64,000 nucleotides of DNA from Linum tenue (Eukaryota; Streptophyta; Magnoliopsida; Malpighiales; Linaceae), in NCBI GenBank assembly GCA_946122785.1, contig CAMGYJ010000006.1, forward strand, positions 54,270,066 through 54,334,065, in the 5' to 3' direction. The first letter of the stretch is position 1. Each line of letters starts with the position of its first letter. The position numbers and the translations under genes were made by a program. Under the pieces are notes generated by a model. That model did not search any database, was not told the DNA's origin, and was given only the letters and a program-made list of their open reading frames with translations. Shown here in pieces: positions 53,060-64,000 of the stretch.

Positions 53060-54844
53060 AACCAAGGAATGCCAACCATACCGCTATACCTACAATTCTG
53101 GGTGGAGGAATTACCCTAACTTTCTATGGTCCTTCCCCACGGATAGGAAGCCAAAAAGTTTTTCAAGGGCAGTCATCGAGTCAAGTACCTACCAAAGGTC
53201 AACTCAACAATCATCTAATCCAGCCAAGTGCCTTACTCTGAGCAAGGAAGACCCTCCGATGGTCGATTGTCAAGGCTAGAAGATATGGTAGGACAATTCA
53301 TATCAACATCTGCGAGAAGGTTCGATGCATATGATAAGTTCGTGGAAGGCATTTCCAGGAAGATTTCAACCTTATAGGTTGGCCAATAGAATCAACAAGA
53401 TATGCTTCAAAACTTGGAGGCACAAGTGATCGTGTAATTGCTCAATCTTTGGCGGTTCAACCTCAAGGAACTGAATCGGGTAACATCGAGCTGAATCCGA
53501 AGGAAGGTTGCCACGTTGTCATTCTTAGAAGTGGAAGTGTGTCAATGGAAGTTGAGCCATCACCAAGGGCAAAATTCACAATCTTGGATACTCCCACTAG
53601 CCAAGAACTTGAGCAAGAACTGGGTGGAGAGAAGAAGGATACTAATGAGATTATTGAGTAAGACAAGAAGACTGAAGAAGAAGCGATCAAGACCATGGTA
53701 TCCGACTACATTACTAAACTCCCCATCACAAGAGAGTATTTGAAGTTATCTTAATTATAAGTGTGGTAAATGGAAGGATATGCTTAAACAGTTAAAGGTC
53801 ACTGTCCCCTTCTGTTGTGATAAAGATTCATAACTACACTAAATTTTTGAAAGGGATTTTTTCTGGAAACGAAAGATGGAGGCACTTTCTATGGTGTCCT
53901 TAAGTGTATTTTCATCAACCATGATTTCTTGCAAATGACTTCCTCCAAATTTGAGAGATCTGAATTTTTTTACAATGACATGTAATTTTGGTGATAGAAT
54001 ATTTTGGAATCCTTAGCGTATTTAGGGTAAATAATCAACATCGCATCAATAAAGATTTATCATGAGCTTGTTCTTAGTCCCCTTACCCTGACAAGCATGA
54101 AGATAGAACTTGCCAATCGGTCGGTGGTAAAGCCTAGGGTTGTGGGCAATGGCGGACCCAGAAATTTTCCATAGAGGTGTCCTCTTTTAAAAATAAATTA
54201 AATAAAAATAATTAATAATTAATAAAAATAAAATCATAAATTTGAAAATACCTTACTCGTACAGGTTAAAAAAGTCCATGATTTGTTTTCATATTCAGAA
54301 ATAATTGTAGAATACACTTGGTGTCTATAGTGTTAAAAAAAATTGTCTATATATACCCTACTAGACAATCATTCACGAACTTATCGCATATTCAATTTGT
54401 AAACTTGTTCTCGATGTAACCCAAAGCTGAAAGACTCTTTCAACACTTGCCGTATTAAGGGTAGCTTGAAATTAGTTTAATTGTTAGGTTTTTAAAATAA
54501 TTAGAGATAAGAAATGACATTTTACTATTACATTTTTCAAAATCGAACAACAAATGAGTTGTAAGTCAACGAAAATTAAGTTTATTAATAAGAATAGTGT
54601 TCTGGATTTGAATTACTCAATCTACCACTTATAATCCTATACACAAATGACATTAGGATAATCATGTTTTCAAATTTCAGGGGTGTCCCTCACTATCAAA
54701 TATATTTTTTGTCCATACGTAAATTACCACCGGGGGTTGGATAATTGTATTCCCAAAATTTAGGGACCCCTTGGGTCCGCCCCTGGTTGTGGGGAAAATT
54801 TCCTAGTGATGAAGCGATGAAGTTATGAAGAAGGAGATGGTAGT
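53060..54844 (+). pseudogene. Ty3/gypsy (Athila-like) gag and protease-region remnant
   Basis: The plus strand reads WRNYPNFLWS (a gag C-terminal block of the family), then LEDMVGQFISTS, VQPQGTESGN and NPKEGCHVVILRSG, the conserved gag-protease junction. Further on are FLKGIFSGNE-like and IELANRSVVKPR-like words of the protease region, in several frames. No LTR of this copy is seen. A hAT element (54147-54785) splits it after VVKPRVVG, and it ends where the Athila-like LTR begins. Confidence 0.72.
54147..54785. mobile_element. Non-autonomous hAT element, 639 bp
   Basis: A perfect 8-bp duplication GTTGTGGG lies at 54139-54146 and 54786-54793. The ends are CAATGGCGGACCCAG and GGGTCCGCCCCTG, an imperfect inverted repeat of a common plant hAT kind. 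The inside is AT-rich and non-coding. Confidence 0.88.
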
Positions 54845-56440
54845 TGATTCGGGCCCAAATGTACACATTTCACCCCTCATTTCTTATTCATTTAGCTTAG
54901 TATTTCATCGTTTCTCGACATATTTCATGCTAGGTTGTGGTTGTTTTGATATGTTTCAGGTCCTAGCACGTGTGGAAGGGTCGAGGTCGAATTTTGGGAT
55001 AATTGGAGGTCAAAAAGCGCAAAAACCGAAGAAAACTAGCGACCGTGACAATTGCCCCGTAACAGTGAAGTGAAGGCGTCCAAGAAACAACCGCAGTTCA
55101 CGGTCGGACAAGGCAGTTCACGGTCTTCTAAGACCGTGAAGAGGAGGCATGGGCTGTGAACATCAAGGCGTCTAGGGCCAAATCCGAAGTTACTGACGCC
55201 AGGCGAGTTCACGGTCTCTAAGCCCGTGAACTGGGGCCATAGACCGTGAACCCAGGAAGCAAAGCAGTGTGTTTTGGAGACGACTGAGTTCACAGACGCG
55301 TTTAGGTGTTCACTGTCGTGAACTGGCCAACGCGTCTGTGAACTGATCACTTTCGGGCAAATATGAAGACAACATCGGGGAGAGAGAAAGGGAGAGCTGG
55401 TTTTTGGAGAAGGAACACTTCCTTTCTCTAGGGTTTCAACCTAAAACACCAAAGGGGAGTTCTAGTATGAGAGAGAGAGTGTGTTAGAGTGATCTTGGAG
55501 CATCATTGGAGGCTTGGGTGGAGATTCAAGCCTAGAAGAAGAAGAAGATCTTGAGCTCAAATTTGTAATCCCTCTTTCTCTCTCTAGAAACTCGCTCTTT
55601 TCTCTTGGGTGTTGTAGATCCCTAACTAATACTTTGTAATTACTTGTTTAGATTGAATGATTGTCATTAGGTATTGTTTAATTCAATGATTGAGGTATTA
55701 TTCATGTTGATTGTGCATGCTTGTGCTTAGCAATCTAAGGGTTGTGCATGTTTTGTGCTTAGCATCCTTAGGTTTATGCATGTTGGTGCTTAGCAACCTA
55801 AGAATTGTGCATAATTGTGCTTAGCATCCTTAGGTTTGTGCATGTAGGTGCTTTGCAATCTAATTAGCCACTTTAACCAAGCTTAGAGAGGAAAATCCCC
55901 CTTCCAAGGGAGACTCAATCGAGTTGGTTTTCCTTTAGCTTTTTAAGCTACCTAACTAGGTTAATTTAAGGCAAACCTCAATGTTGAATTAAACAAATTG
56001 ATTAAGCGCGATTAAGCCATCCAACCCTTGATTTGAGTGAGGGAGTAAGTCAACCACCGATTTCCTAAACCAAGAGGGCCGAGTGACACGGCCTATAATG
56101 TTTACCTCTGTTTAGCAATTGAGATTGTGGTCTACGACCATATTTGCATCCCTCTGCGGTTCGCGGTTACCTTGCCTATATAAATCGTTTCAATCCAGCG
56201 AGTCACTATAGCTAGTTAGGGAGAAACAACTCTTGGGTGAAGCTCCCTTAGTTAGAATTTCCTTTATTTACTTTTCTTTGCTTGTTTCATTTGTAGTTTT
56301 ATTAGTTTAAAAACCCAAAACCGTTTTGCTAGATAACAACTTAGCGATTGAAGTAGGGGTACATGGATCAACCTAGGTTGACAATTTAAAAACTTGGGCT
56401 CTGGTCGGGATTAATTTGTGGTGTAGTTTCGTGCGAGTCA
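54845..56440 (+). repeat. 5' LTR of the Athila-like element
   Basis: About 1.6 kb. It contains GTTCACGGTC/GACCGTGAAC words many times (55040-55340), a CT run, and the minisatellite at 55712-55867. Confidence 0.85.
55712..55867 (+). repeat. 31-bp minisatellite in the 5' LTR
   Basis: Five units of the form TGTGCATG...GTGCTTAGCAWCCTWAGG. It is conserved in the 3' LTR at 60819-60972. Confidence 0.85.
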
Positions 56441-56632
56441 AGTTTTTGGCGTGGAACCACGGTCCATTATTTTGAAAAAGTCGCTTAGTGTTACTCTAGC
56501 ATTTTCTTTCTTGCCTTTTTGTTTATGTTTTGCGTTTTGTGTTGTGTTTTGTTTACCCACTCTTCGTCTTGAAGGGTGGTTTGTGTTTGTTTGATTTTCT
56601 TTTTGTGTTTTTGTTTGTGTAGGTTATGAATC

Positions 56633-57972
56633 ATGGCTCCCAATGGCTTCTACAATAGGTGGGGGTATCCACAACCACCCGAATGGGGGTACCCCGGAGC
56701 TTCATGGAGTGGACAACCACCCGAATAGGGGTACCCCAGAGCTTCATGGAGTGAACAAGAAGGGGGAAGCCAAGGATCCGGGTTCTATTACCAACCCCCC
56801 TTCCAAAATAACAACAATACCAATGGGGGTATGAAGAGGCTTCCCCATATCAAGAAAATTTCCCTCCACAACCTGAGGACAAATCCAAGTTGGAGTTGGC
56901 CATGGAGGCTTTCATGGAAAAAACCTAAAGACCATGTTCCACTCCACAACCGTAGCCAAAGAGAAAATTGGAGTTCATGGTGGAGTGGTTTGTTCGAGGC
57001 ACCGATGAAGGATGCTCGAACTTGGATCTCCCACAACCCGAAGCGAAGTCCAAATTGGAGCTTTCCGTGGAGAATTTTACAAGAACAAGCTCCAACATGG
57101 ATTTCCAACCCCTCCCTCCTCCCGGTTTGACACCTTTGGAGAAGGTGGAACGGGCTTGTGCAAACTATCGCCTCTCATTATTGGAGGAGAAGGTGGAAAA
57201 GGCTTGTGCAAGCTATCACCTCTCATTATTGGAGGAGAACGAGGAGGTTGAAAGGGCAAGCAATGACAACCGTGTGGAGCAAGACAAACTCACCCCGGAG
57301 AGCTCCTGTGGTGAGGATGAACAATAAGGTTGCATTGACAATTCTCATCATCTTCCCCTTCCCGAGAGAAACCTTGAAGACCAAGACACGAGTGTGAAGG
57401 ATCAAGAGAATCCCTTCTATGAGCTTGCATGGCATCTTTCCCTCCAAAGCATGCTTGAAGACATGAATGGGAAGGAGGAAGAAGAGGTTTAAGAGGAGGA
57501 AGAAAGCATTGAAGAGGGGGAAGATCTTGAGCATTCCCAAGGGGAGGAAATTGAAGAAGAAGGAAGGGAGGCTGATCAGGAAGAAGTAGAAGGAGCAAGT
57601 GAGGTCCAATATGAATATGAGGTCATGGTGGATGAAGCATCCACAAGTTACAAGTGATACCAATGCTTTCCACCCGACCTCGATGCGCTTTGGAGAAGGA
57701 CCCATTTGCGGCTCTTTGCCAAGCCAAGTCCAAACCATCGGCGATCCCTCTTGGTGGATGCGATGGTGGTAAATCGACGATGCACTACATGGTATGGGGG
57801 CAAAGAGAAGAGTGAAGAAAGTAAGAAGAAGAGGTCTTGTGGGTGGAGCCTCAAAGTCGATCCAGTTCACGAGCCCTTAATCATGGATTCTTACAATGCT
57901 CGTGACTTGAGATTTCACCTCACCGACGAGAACCTCAACTTCAAGGAGGTTCTTGGGTGGACCAAAACTTGA
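56633..57972 (+). pseudogene. Gag-like ORF of the non-autonomous element, broken
   Basis: A start at 56633 (MAPNGFYNRWGYPQ) gives a Gly/Tyr/Pro-rich part in which GYPGASWSGQPPE is tandemly duplicated, with an in-frame TAG in the second copy. After a frame change near 56826 come an acidic Lys/Glu-rich part, a duplicated SLLEEKVEKACASYHL unit (57158-57240) and a long acidic tail. The end (57840-57972) reads HLTDENLNFKEVLGW. The protein has at least four stops. It is not a standard gag domain. The first part resembles the C-terminal, Tyr-rich tail of Athila gag proteins, and the function is unknown. Confidence 0.55.
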
Positions 57973-59965
57973 GGAGCAACCGTCCGGCTCACAACGTTAA
58001 AGAAGCACTTGGTGGGAGGCAACCCATCTACCATCAATTTGTTTGATTTCTGCTCCAGTAAGAAGACCATTGAAGAGATTTTGGTGTTGTTTTGGACGTG
58101 ACCACGCTTTTCCGGAGCTCACCCGCCCTCCACTCCCGAGCATAAACATTCACAACTTGACCGGTAACATTGTTCTAACCCCTTATTTTAGGCCATTGAG
58201 GGCAATGTCGAGCTTAAGTGTGGGGGGTAGTCCATAATGCATGTGTGTGTGTGAATGTTTGGTGTGGTTTTGAATGCTTGGAGCCTTGATGTATGCCCAA
58301 ATTTGAAAAATTTGAGGGCTCCAAGCATAACAACTTCTACATTTGCATGATCATAGTGGCACCTTGTGGTGATTTGTTTTGAATCTCTTGGTTATTAGCA
58401 TTGTCTATGGATGATTTTCTTGTGATTTTGTGCAGCCTATGATGATGACTAAGACATGTATTAGGTTTGTGCATAGGTTCATTGCTCATGTGTTTGTGAA
58501 CTGATAGACGTTTTGAATCGATTACTTGCTTTTCACAGTTACCTATGCATCGAGTTTAGGGAATTAGAACTAATGATTGAGCACCTAGGTATCCATGTGA
58601 GACTTGTGTCGTTCGTTTCGTTCTTATGTGATAGATCCCCCTTTACATGATGCATAGCATTCACGTTGCTGCTAGCAAGGAAGATGGAGGCATACGTTTA
58701 GTCCACGACCCAAATGTTGACCGTCCCAATTTTATTATCCCCTAGTCAACCCTTTTGAGTCGTGTGTCTACGGGTCGCTCTCGTTTTAGGTAGCTCTCGC
58801 TACTTGAGCTTGATTGATTTAGATAGAGCGACCCTACTTTCTTCGTGTTTGCACTTTATCGAGTCACCCTTGTGTTTGGAAGCCCCATTCATATAATTTG
58901 AGCTTAAACGAGGTTCCACATGAGTGATTTGTGTATGATTCTGCTAAGAAGTGAAGTGAGTGTGGGGGCAGTTTTTCAAAGTGAGCATTGTTCCTTAAGT
59001 TCAAAAATGTGGCATGTTTTTTAGCTCTCTATATCCCCCAAAGAAAAGAGAAAAGAAAAATAAAAAAAAGAGATCAATAAGAGGTCAAAGAAGAGAAGAG
59101 AGTGGCCACCAAAAATATAATAAATGTTGAACATGCTCTTAGAAGTGTTGCTTAGCATGCAAGCTATAGGAACACTTACATGTTGTTGACCTCTACACTC
59201 TTGTGCTTAAAATTGAATAGCAAATGCAGCAAGAAAGTATGCGTGATATGGTTTGGTGATTTGTTGTGGTTGGAATTGTGGGAAGTGAGGTTTTTGGCCA
59301 ATGCTAGTGGTCGTTGTTTGTAGGGAAGGTTCTAGTCGAAACCATAGAACCTTGTGTCTAAGGTTGAAGATGTGGAACCTCATGTTTTGTTTGCCACCAC
59401 CCAAAAAGCCTTTTCCCCATGTCCTAGACCCTAGCCAGTCATTTAAACCTGTGTCTAAGACCTCCGGACAAGCTAGCAACGACACCCATCTTGTGAACTC
59501 TAACATTTAGAGGTTACCGTCATGATAAAGGGACGTTAGGATTGGGTGTGAATATGCACATCTTTTGCATCAAATGGTCTTGACCCCACTGGTCGAGAGT
59601 GAGTGATTCATTCTTCATGTTTTGTTCATTTCTTATGCCCCGGTGAGGACCTAGGGTGCTCGATCGTTTGTTCTATGATGTGATCTTCATGCAGAGTAAC
59701 TGTGATTGGTGAGTCGTCGAGGCATGTTGTGTGTTGGTTGATGAATAATGTGAGAACTTTTCGTGAGCACAATCTTAATACAGTTGAAAGTCGTTTGTGG
59801 TGGTTGCCATGCTTACCTTGTTTTGGTCCATAGATCGATGTTAAATAACCATTGTAATTCAATCGTATTGTGCCCAATGACTTGCCCCAAAAAAAAATTG
59901 TGTTGAAAAAGAAGTTGTCAGCTTACCTTGTTTTGTACTTGGTTTGCTTGGGGACAAGCAAACGT
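57973..59965 (+). other. Long non-coding 3' part of the Athila-like element
   Basis: It contains the conserved GGGAGGCAACCCAT motif, a first purine stretch CTTAAGTGTGGGGGGTAG at 58213-58230, and about 1.7 kb without coding. A second purine tract adjoins the LTR. Confidence 0.65.
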
Positions 59966-59980
59966 CTAAGTGTGGGGGCG
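59966..59980 (+). other. Polypurine tract
   Basis: CTAAGTGTGGGGGCG directly before the 3' LTR. Confidence 0.8.
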
Positions 59981-60639
59981 TGATTTGGGCCCAAATGTAC
60001 ACATTTTACCCCTAATTTCTTATTCGTTTAGCTTAGTATTTCATTTTTCCTAGACATATTTCATGCTAGGTTGTGCTTGTTTTGATATGTTTCAGGTCCT
60101 AGCATGTGTGGAAGGACCGAGGTCGAATTTTGGGATAATTGGAGGTCAAAAAGCGCAAAAACTGAAAAAGTCCGAGAAACAGCCGTAGTTCACGGTCGGA
60201 CAAGGCAGGCGAGTTCATGGGCCATGAACATCAAGGCGTCCTGGGCCAAATCCGAAGTTACTGACGCCAGACGAGTTCACGGTCTCTAAGCCCGTGAACT
60301 GGGGCCATTGACCGTGAACCTACGAAGCAAAGCGGTGCGTTTTGGAGATGACTGAGTTCACGGACGCGTTTTGGTGTTCACGACCGTGAACTGGCCAACG
60401 CGTCCATGAATTGATCACTTTCGTGCAAATATGAAGACAACAGCGGAGAGAGAGAAAGGGAGAGCTGGTTTTTGGAGAATGAACACTTTCTTTCTCTAGG
60501 GTTTCAAGTTAAAACACCAAAGGGTAGTTCTAGTGAGAGAGAGAGAGAGAGAGTGCTAGAGTGATCTTGGAGCATCATTGGAGGCTTGGGTGGAGATTCA
60601 AGCCTAGAAGAAGAAGAAGATCTTGAGCCCAATTTGTAA

Positions 60640-60640
<1 letters not shown>

Positions 60641-60684
<44 letters not shown>

Positions 60685-60687
60685 CTC
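60641..60687 (+). repeat. (CT)n microsatellite
   Basis: About 20 CT units. The matching place in the 5' LTR has only a few. Confidence 0.9.
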
Positions 60688-60818
60688 TAGAAACTCACTC
60701 TTTTCTCTTGGGTGTTGTAGATCCCTAACTAATACTTTGTAATTACTTGTGTAGATTGAATGATTGTCATTGGGTATTGTTTAATTCAATGATTGATTGA
60801 TGTATTATTCATGTTGAT

Positions 60819-60972
60819 TGTGCATGCTTGTGCTTAGCAATCTAAGGGTTGTGCATGTTTTGTGCTTAGCATCCTTAGGTTTGTGCACGTTGGTGCTTAG
60901 CAACCTAAGGATTGTGCATAATTGTGCTTAGCATCCTTAGGTTTGTGCATGTAGGTGCTTTGTAATCTTATT
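60819..60972 (+). repeat. 31-bp minisatellite in the 3' LTR
   Basis: Same five-unit array as 55712-55867, so it was present before insertion. Confidence 0.85.
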
Positions 60973-61310
60973 AGCCACTTTAACCTAGCTTATAGAGGAA
61001 AATCCGCCTTCCAAGGGAGACTCAATCGAGTTGGTGTTCCTGTAGCTTTTTAAGCCACATAACTAGGTTAATTTAGGGAAAACCTCAATGTTGAATTAAG
61101 CAAATTGGTTAAGCGCGATTAAGCCGTCCAACCCTTGAGTTGAGTGAGGGAGTAAGTCAACCACCGATTGCCTAAACCGAGAGGGCCGAGTGACACGACC
61201 TATAATGTTTACCTCGGTTTAGCAATTGAGATTGTGGTCTACGACCATATTTGCATCCCTCTGCGGTTCGCGGTTACCTTTCTCATAGCAATCGTTTCAA
61301 TCCAGCGAGT

Positions 61311-61371
61311 CATATTTGCAAATATGGTCTACGATCATATGGTCTAAGACCATGCAAATATGGTCTCTGCG
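61311..61371. repeat. Extra palindromic block in the 3' LTR
   Basis: CATATTTGCAAATATG (16-bp palindrome) and ATGGTCTAAGACCAT (7-bp arms). They are built from the neighbouring words GGTCTACGACCATATTTGCA in both orientations. Absent from the 5' LTR. Confidence 0.8.
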
Positions 61372-61413
61372 GTAGCTAGTTAGGGGGAAGCAACTCCTGG
61401 GTGAGGCTCCCTT

Positions 61414-61654
61414 AAATATGCAAGGATAAATTGTCTATTAGCAATTAAGGCCCAAATTCTATATCTATAAACAAGCAAGCCAAATCCCTTATTGCAAATT
61501 ATATGGTTTCTAAGTGAAAAATCTGAGTCCAAATTCCTCATTCAAAAAATCAGATAACTTGTATAAGGCTAACAACAACTTGTATGCTAATAATTAGGGA
61601 TTGAAGGTAAAATGACATTGTACCCTCCTCGAAAATATAAACAATTATACCTCT
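61414..61654. other. Unassigned spacer
   Basis: AT-rich, between the cut LTR and the second LINE. No gene. Confidence 0.4.
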
Positions 61655-63896
61655 TTGTGCTCGTCAGGGTGACCCACTGTCACCGTACCTCTTTGTGTTG
61701 TGTATGGAGAGGCTTGCTCACAGGATCGAAATAGCGGTCAATGATAAGCAGTGGAAACCTCTATCCATCACTCCCAATGGTTTGAAATGATCACATTTGT
61801 TTTTCGCAGATGATTTAATCCTTTTTGCAGAAGCTGGTGGCAAACAAATCGACATCATCCGTCAATGCCTTGATGACTTCTGTGCAAGCTCAGGACAGAA
61901 GGTCAATTTGAACAAGTCAGCCTTATTCGTCTCCCCAAATATAGCTCGGGCCAAAGCTGAACAATTGAGTGCTCGAGCCAATATTCCTCTCACGACGGAC
62001 CTCGGCAGATATTTGGGGCTCAATGCTATCCATGGTAGGATCACTAAGACCAGATACAAAGAACTCTGTCTTAAGATTCAAAAGAAGTTGGCCTCGTGGA
62101 AATCAGGTTACCTCTCCCTGGCTTCTCGCCTAACCATGGTGAGATCTATCTCCTCTTCAATGGATGTTTACCCTATGTTCTCCGAGAAACTTCCAGGTTC
62201 TGTATGTAGCCTGTTAGACAAGATAAATAGAAAGTTTGTTTGGGGAGAAGAGGAAGGCCACAATAAATTTCACTTAGTTGGCTGGGAAACCATAACGACT
62301 CCAAAAGCTATGGGAGGAGCTGGCATCAGGCCCACTAAGCAAGCTAATCTAGCTATGCTAGCAAAAGGAGGATGGAAGTTAGTAACTAGGGAGGACACTC
62401 TTTGGACAAAGCTTCTCCTGGAAAAATATGGTGGCAGCAGGGAAGGTCTGGACATCATCAGAAAGAAAAAGGGAAGTTCTTTAGCATGGAAAAGCTTTCC
62501 TGCTACTTACAACACTCTTAAAAAAGGTTTTGCCATTAATATTAAGGATGGTAAACTGACTTACTTTTGGTTGGATCCATGGCTAATGCAGGTCCCCTTG
62601 ATTGAGCATGCCTCTGCTGAGCTGACAGAGGAGATGAAGCAGCGACGTGTTGAAGAAATGTGGGAGCATGATCGTGGCTGGAGGCTGGAAGAATTCCAAC
62701 ATCTTCTTCCCCCACAATTTGTCGACAGGATCAGAGCTATTTTGATCGACCCTCTGGCGGTGGGAGGTGATAAAATCCTTTGGAATCTCACCTCCAATGG
62801 TCACTTTTCAGTCAATTCCGCCTTCAAAGCAGAGCAATCTTCTCAATCCCTTCCGAACGATCCGATTTGGAAGAAAATCTGGAGGCTCCATGTGCCAGAA
62901 CGAGTTTGTGTGTTTGTTTGGATGGCAATGCTAGGAAAGCTGACTATAAATCAGACCAGAAAAGACAGACACTTGACTGACAACAACTTATGTCCTGAAT
63001 GTGACGGCATTTCGGAAACAATTGTCCACTGTCTCAGGGACTGCAGGAAATCAAAGGCGATATGGAATAAAATTTTGGATGCTAATAGAAGAGCAACTTT
63101 TTTCAATTCTGGCCTCAAAGATTGGATGAAATCCAATATACTAGATTATTCTACCGGGACTTGGACGTGAGATTGGGAAAGTTTCTTCAGCCTAGTTATA
63201 TGGTATCTATGGAAGTGCAGAAACGACGGGATTTTCAAGGGCATCAAGTTGTCATCTTCCACTCTTCATCATTACATTACAGCCAAGGCCAATGATTGGG
63301 CTCGGACCTGAATTTCAGCCAATAAAGCTTTTGCTATGGTAGAGGGAGGTAACAGAACAGAGGCTTTGATTAGATGGAAGAAACCCCCTATTGGCTGGCA
63401 TAAAATGAATACAGACGACGCGTCTCAAAGCAATATGGGCATGACCACTGCGGGCGGGGTTCTTCGAGATCATAATGGCACTTGGTTAGGCGGTTTTTGC
63501 AGCAAAATCGGTTCAGGATCTGCGTTGTTTGCAGAGCTATGGGGGGTGCTGCAGGGCTTAGAGCTAGCTTGGAAGAAAGGATCTCGTTTTCTCATCTTGG
63601 AAACAGACTCTCGGTTGGCTCTTCAGCTGATCAAACAAAGAAGAGACGAGGTTCACCCCCATGCAACTATCTTGGGCGCTATTCGTAGACTTCCTAGTCA
63701 GGATTGGATGGTGCGTCTAGTTCATACATATCGCGAAGTGAATAGAGTCGCGGACTGGCTCTCGAAGCACAGTCTCATCTATCCCTTCAGTATGTATGAA
63801 CTGGAGGCTCCTCCTTTGGAAGTGGTTAGGATCTGTTGTGAGGATGAGACTGGTACCAGCTTCCCTAGAATGGTAAGACTGGACAGTACGACTTGA
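61655..63896 (+). pseudogene. LINE ORF2 C-terminal half, RT to RNase H
   Basis: One reading frame is kept from about 61655 to 63896 with only three stops: TGA near 61785, TGA at 63168 and TGA near 63308. At least one (TGGACGTGA) looks like a CGA-to-TGA change. RT: RQGDPLSPYLFVL, then LFFADDLILFAEAGG (catalytic ADD at about 61806-61814), LGRYLGLNAIHGR, KKLASWKSGYLSLASR. The zf-RVT region has ERVCVFVWMAMLGKL and CPECDGISETIVHCLRDC. RNase H has KMNTDDAS (first Asp), LFAELWGVLQGL (Glu), ILETDSRLALQLI (second Asp) and EVNRVADWLSK. The endonuclease and the N-terminal RT half are absent. Confidence 0.92.
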
Positions 63897-64000
63897 ATAG
63901 CGGTCCTTTTGTTTTTGTGTCTCTCGGCCTATTTTTGTCTGGGCTGGGAGCAGTAGTGTCTGTTTGTTCTTTCTGCCTCATGAACATTTAAGCTTATGTT
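61655..64000 (+). mobile_element. 5'-truncated L1 LINE, running off the window
   Basis: The sequence starts in the middle of the RT domain (VRQGDPLSPYLF) and continues through zf-RVT and RNase H. It is a different L1 family from 1523-7577, judged by its RT and RNase H wording. No poly-A tail is reached before the window ends. Confidence 0.9.

Larger units (their letters stand above)
54845..61413 (+). mobile_element. Non-autonomous Athila-like LTR retrotransposon
   Basis: The long direct repeats 54845-56440 and 59981-61413 start TGATTYGGGCCCAAATG. The left LTR ends GCGAGTCA and is followed by AGTTTTTGGCG, a degenerate Asp-tRNA-type PBS as in Athila. A purine tract AAGTGTGGGGGCG precedes the right LTR. 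The interior (3.5 kb) has a broken gag-like ORF and then the conserved lineage motif GGGAGGCAACCCAT (58014-58027), with no protease, RT or integrase. The right LTR is cut short near 61413, so no target duplication can be read. Confidence 0.85.
59981..61413 (+). repeat. 3' LTR of the Athila-like element, truncated
   Basis: Matches the 5' LTR from its first base to GAGGCTCCCTTA, then stops. It has deletions in the GTTCACGGTC part, an expanded CT microsatellite (60641-60687), and an extra palindromic block at 61311-61371. Confidence 0.85.

Noticed and set aside
55712..55867. CRISPR-like repeat array in the Athila LTR
   Set aside because: Units follow one another without unique spacers and the array is duplicated with the LTR.
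61797..63170. Treating the 457-codon frame as a separate complete gene
   Set aside because: It is the middle of an L1 ORF2 that continues in the same frame on both sides across single stop codons.

Overview
The window is nuclear DNA of a flowering plant, with few genes and many transposons. Plant-type L1 LINEs, Ty1/copia and Ty3/gypsy (Tat and Athila-like) elements, hAT, Mutator-like (MULE) and PIF/Harbinger-like elements, a plant mobile domain (PMD) gene and a two-exon SWIB-domain gene all point to this. The species cannot be named from the sequence. Only one host gene is recognised with confidence: a small SWIB protein on the minus strand (49142-50366). Almost everything else assignable is mobile DNA in nested layers.

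Layout. 1-1509: unassigned. 1523-7577: minus-strand L1 LINE with a 13-bp target-site duplication (TSD) and a poly-A tail. 7940-8381: hAT MITE with an 8-bp TSD. 8954-23960: one very old minus-strand copia element, cut into five pieces by a 173-bp-LTR copia (9610-14207), a non-autonomous LTR element (15436-17623), a plus-strand copia (18078-23102) and a solo LTR (23340-23671). The gag and pol fragments still read in the right order across all four insertions. 25285-35400: a 10.1-kb Tat-type gypsy element on the minus strand that carries a plus-strand antisense gene. 35837-36520 and 37677-37959: small inverted-repeat elements.

38391-46148: a hAT element (8-bp TSD ATTTCACC) holding a Tourist-like MITE and a 5.6-kb MULE, which itself holds a LINE fragment. 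The MULE has a MuDR-like plan: two convergent genes, each with a TATA box near a terminal inverted repeat. One is a mudrA-like transposase (minus) and the other an intron-containing PMD gene (plus). 47072-47590: probable LINE remnant. 49142-50366: SWIB gene. 50778-51770: non-autonomous MULE with a perfect 9-bp TSD. 53060-54844: gypsy gag/protease remnant split by a hAT element (54147-54785). 54845-61413: non-autonomous Athila-like element with about 1.6-kb LTRs carrying minisatellites. 61655-64000: second L1 LINE on the plus strand, running off the window.

Almost all transposon genes are broken by stops or frameshifts. The most intact coding is in the copia elements at 9610-14207 and 18078-23102, whose LTR pairs differ at 2 of 173 and about 7 of 296 positions by eye. 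Most functional interest lies in the MULE pairing transposase with PMD, the antisense gene of the Tat element, and the order of insertions that the nesting reveals. No RNA genes or CRISPR arrays were seen.
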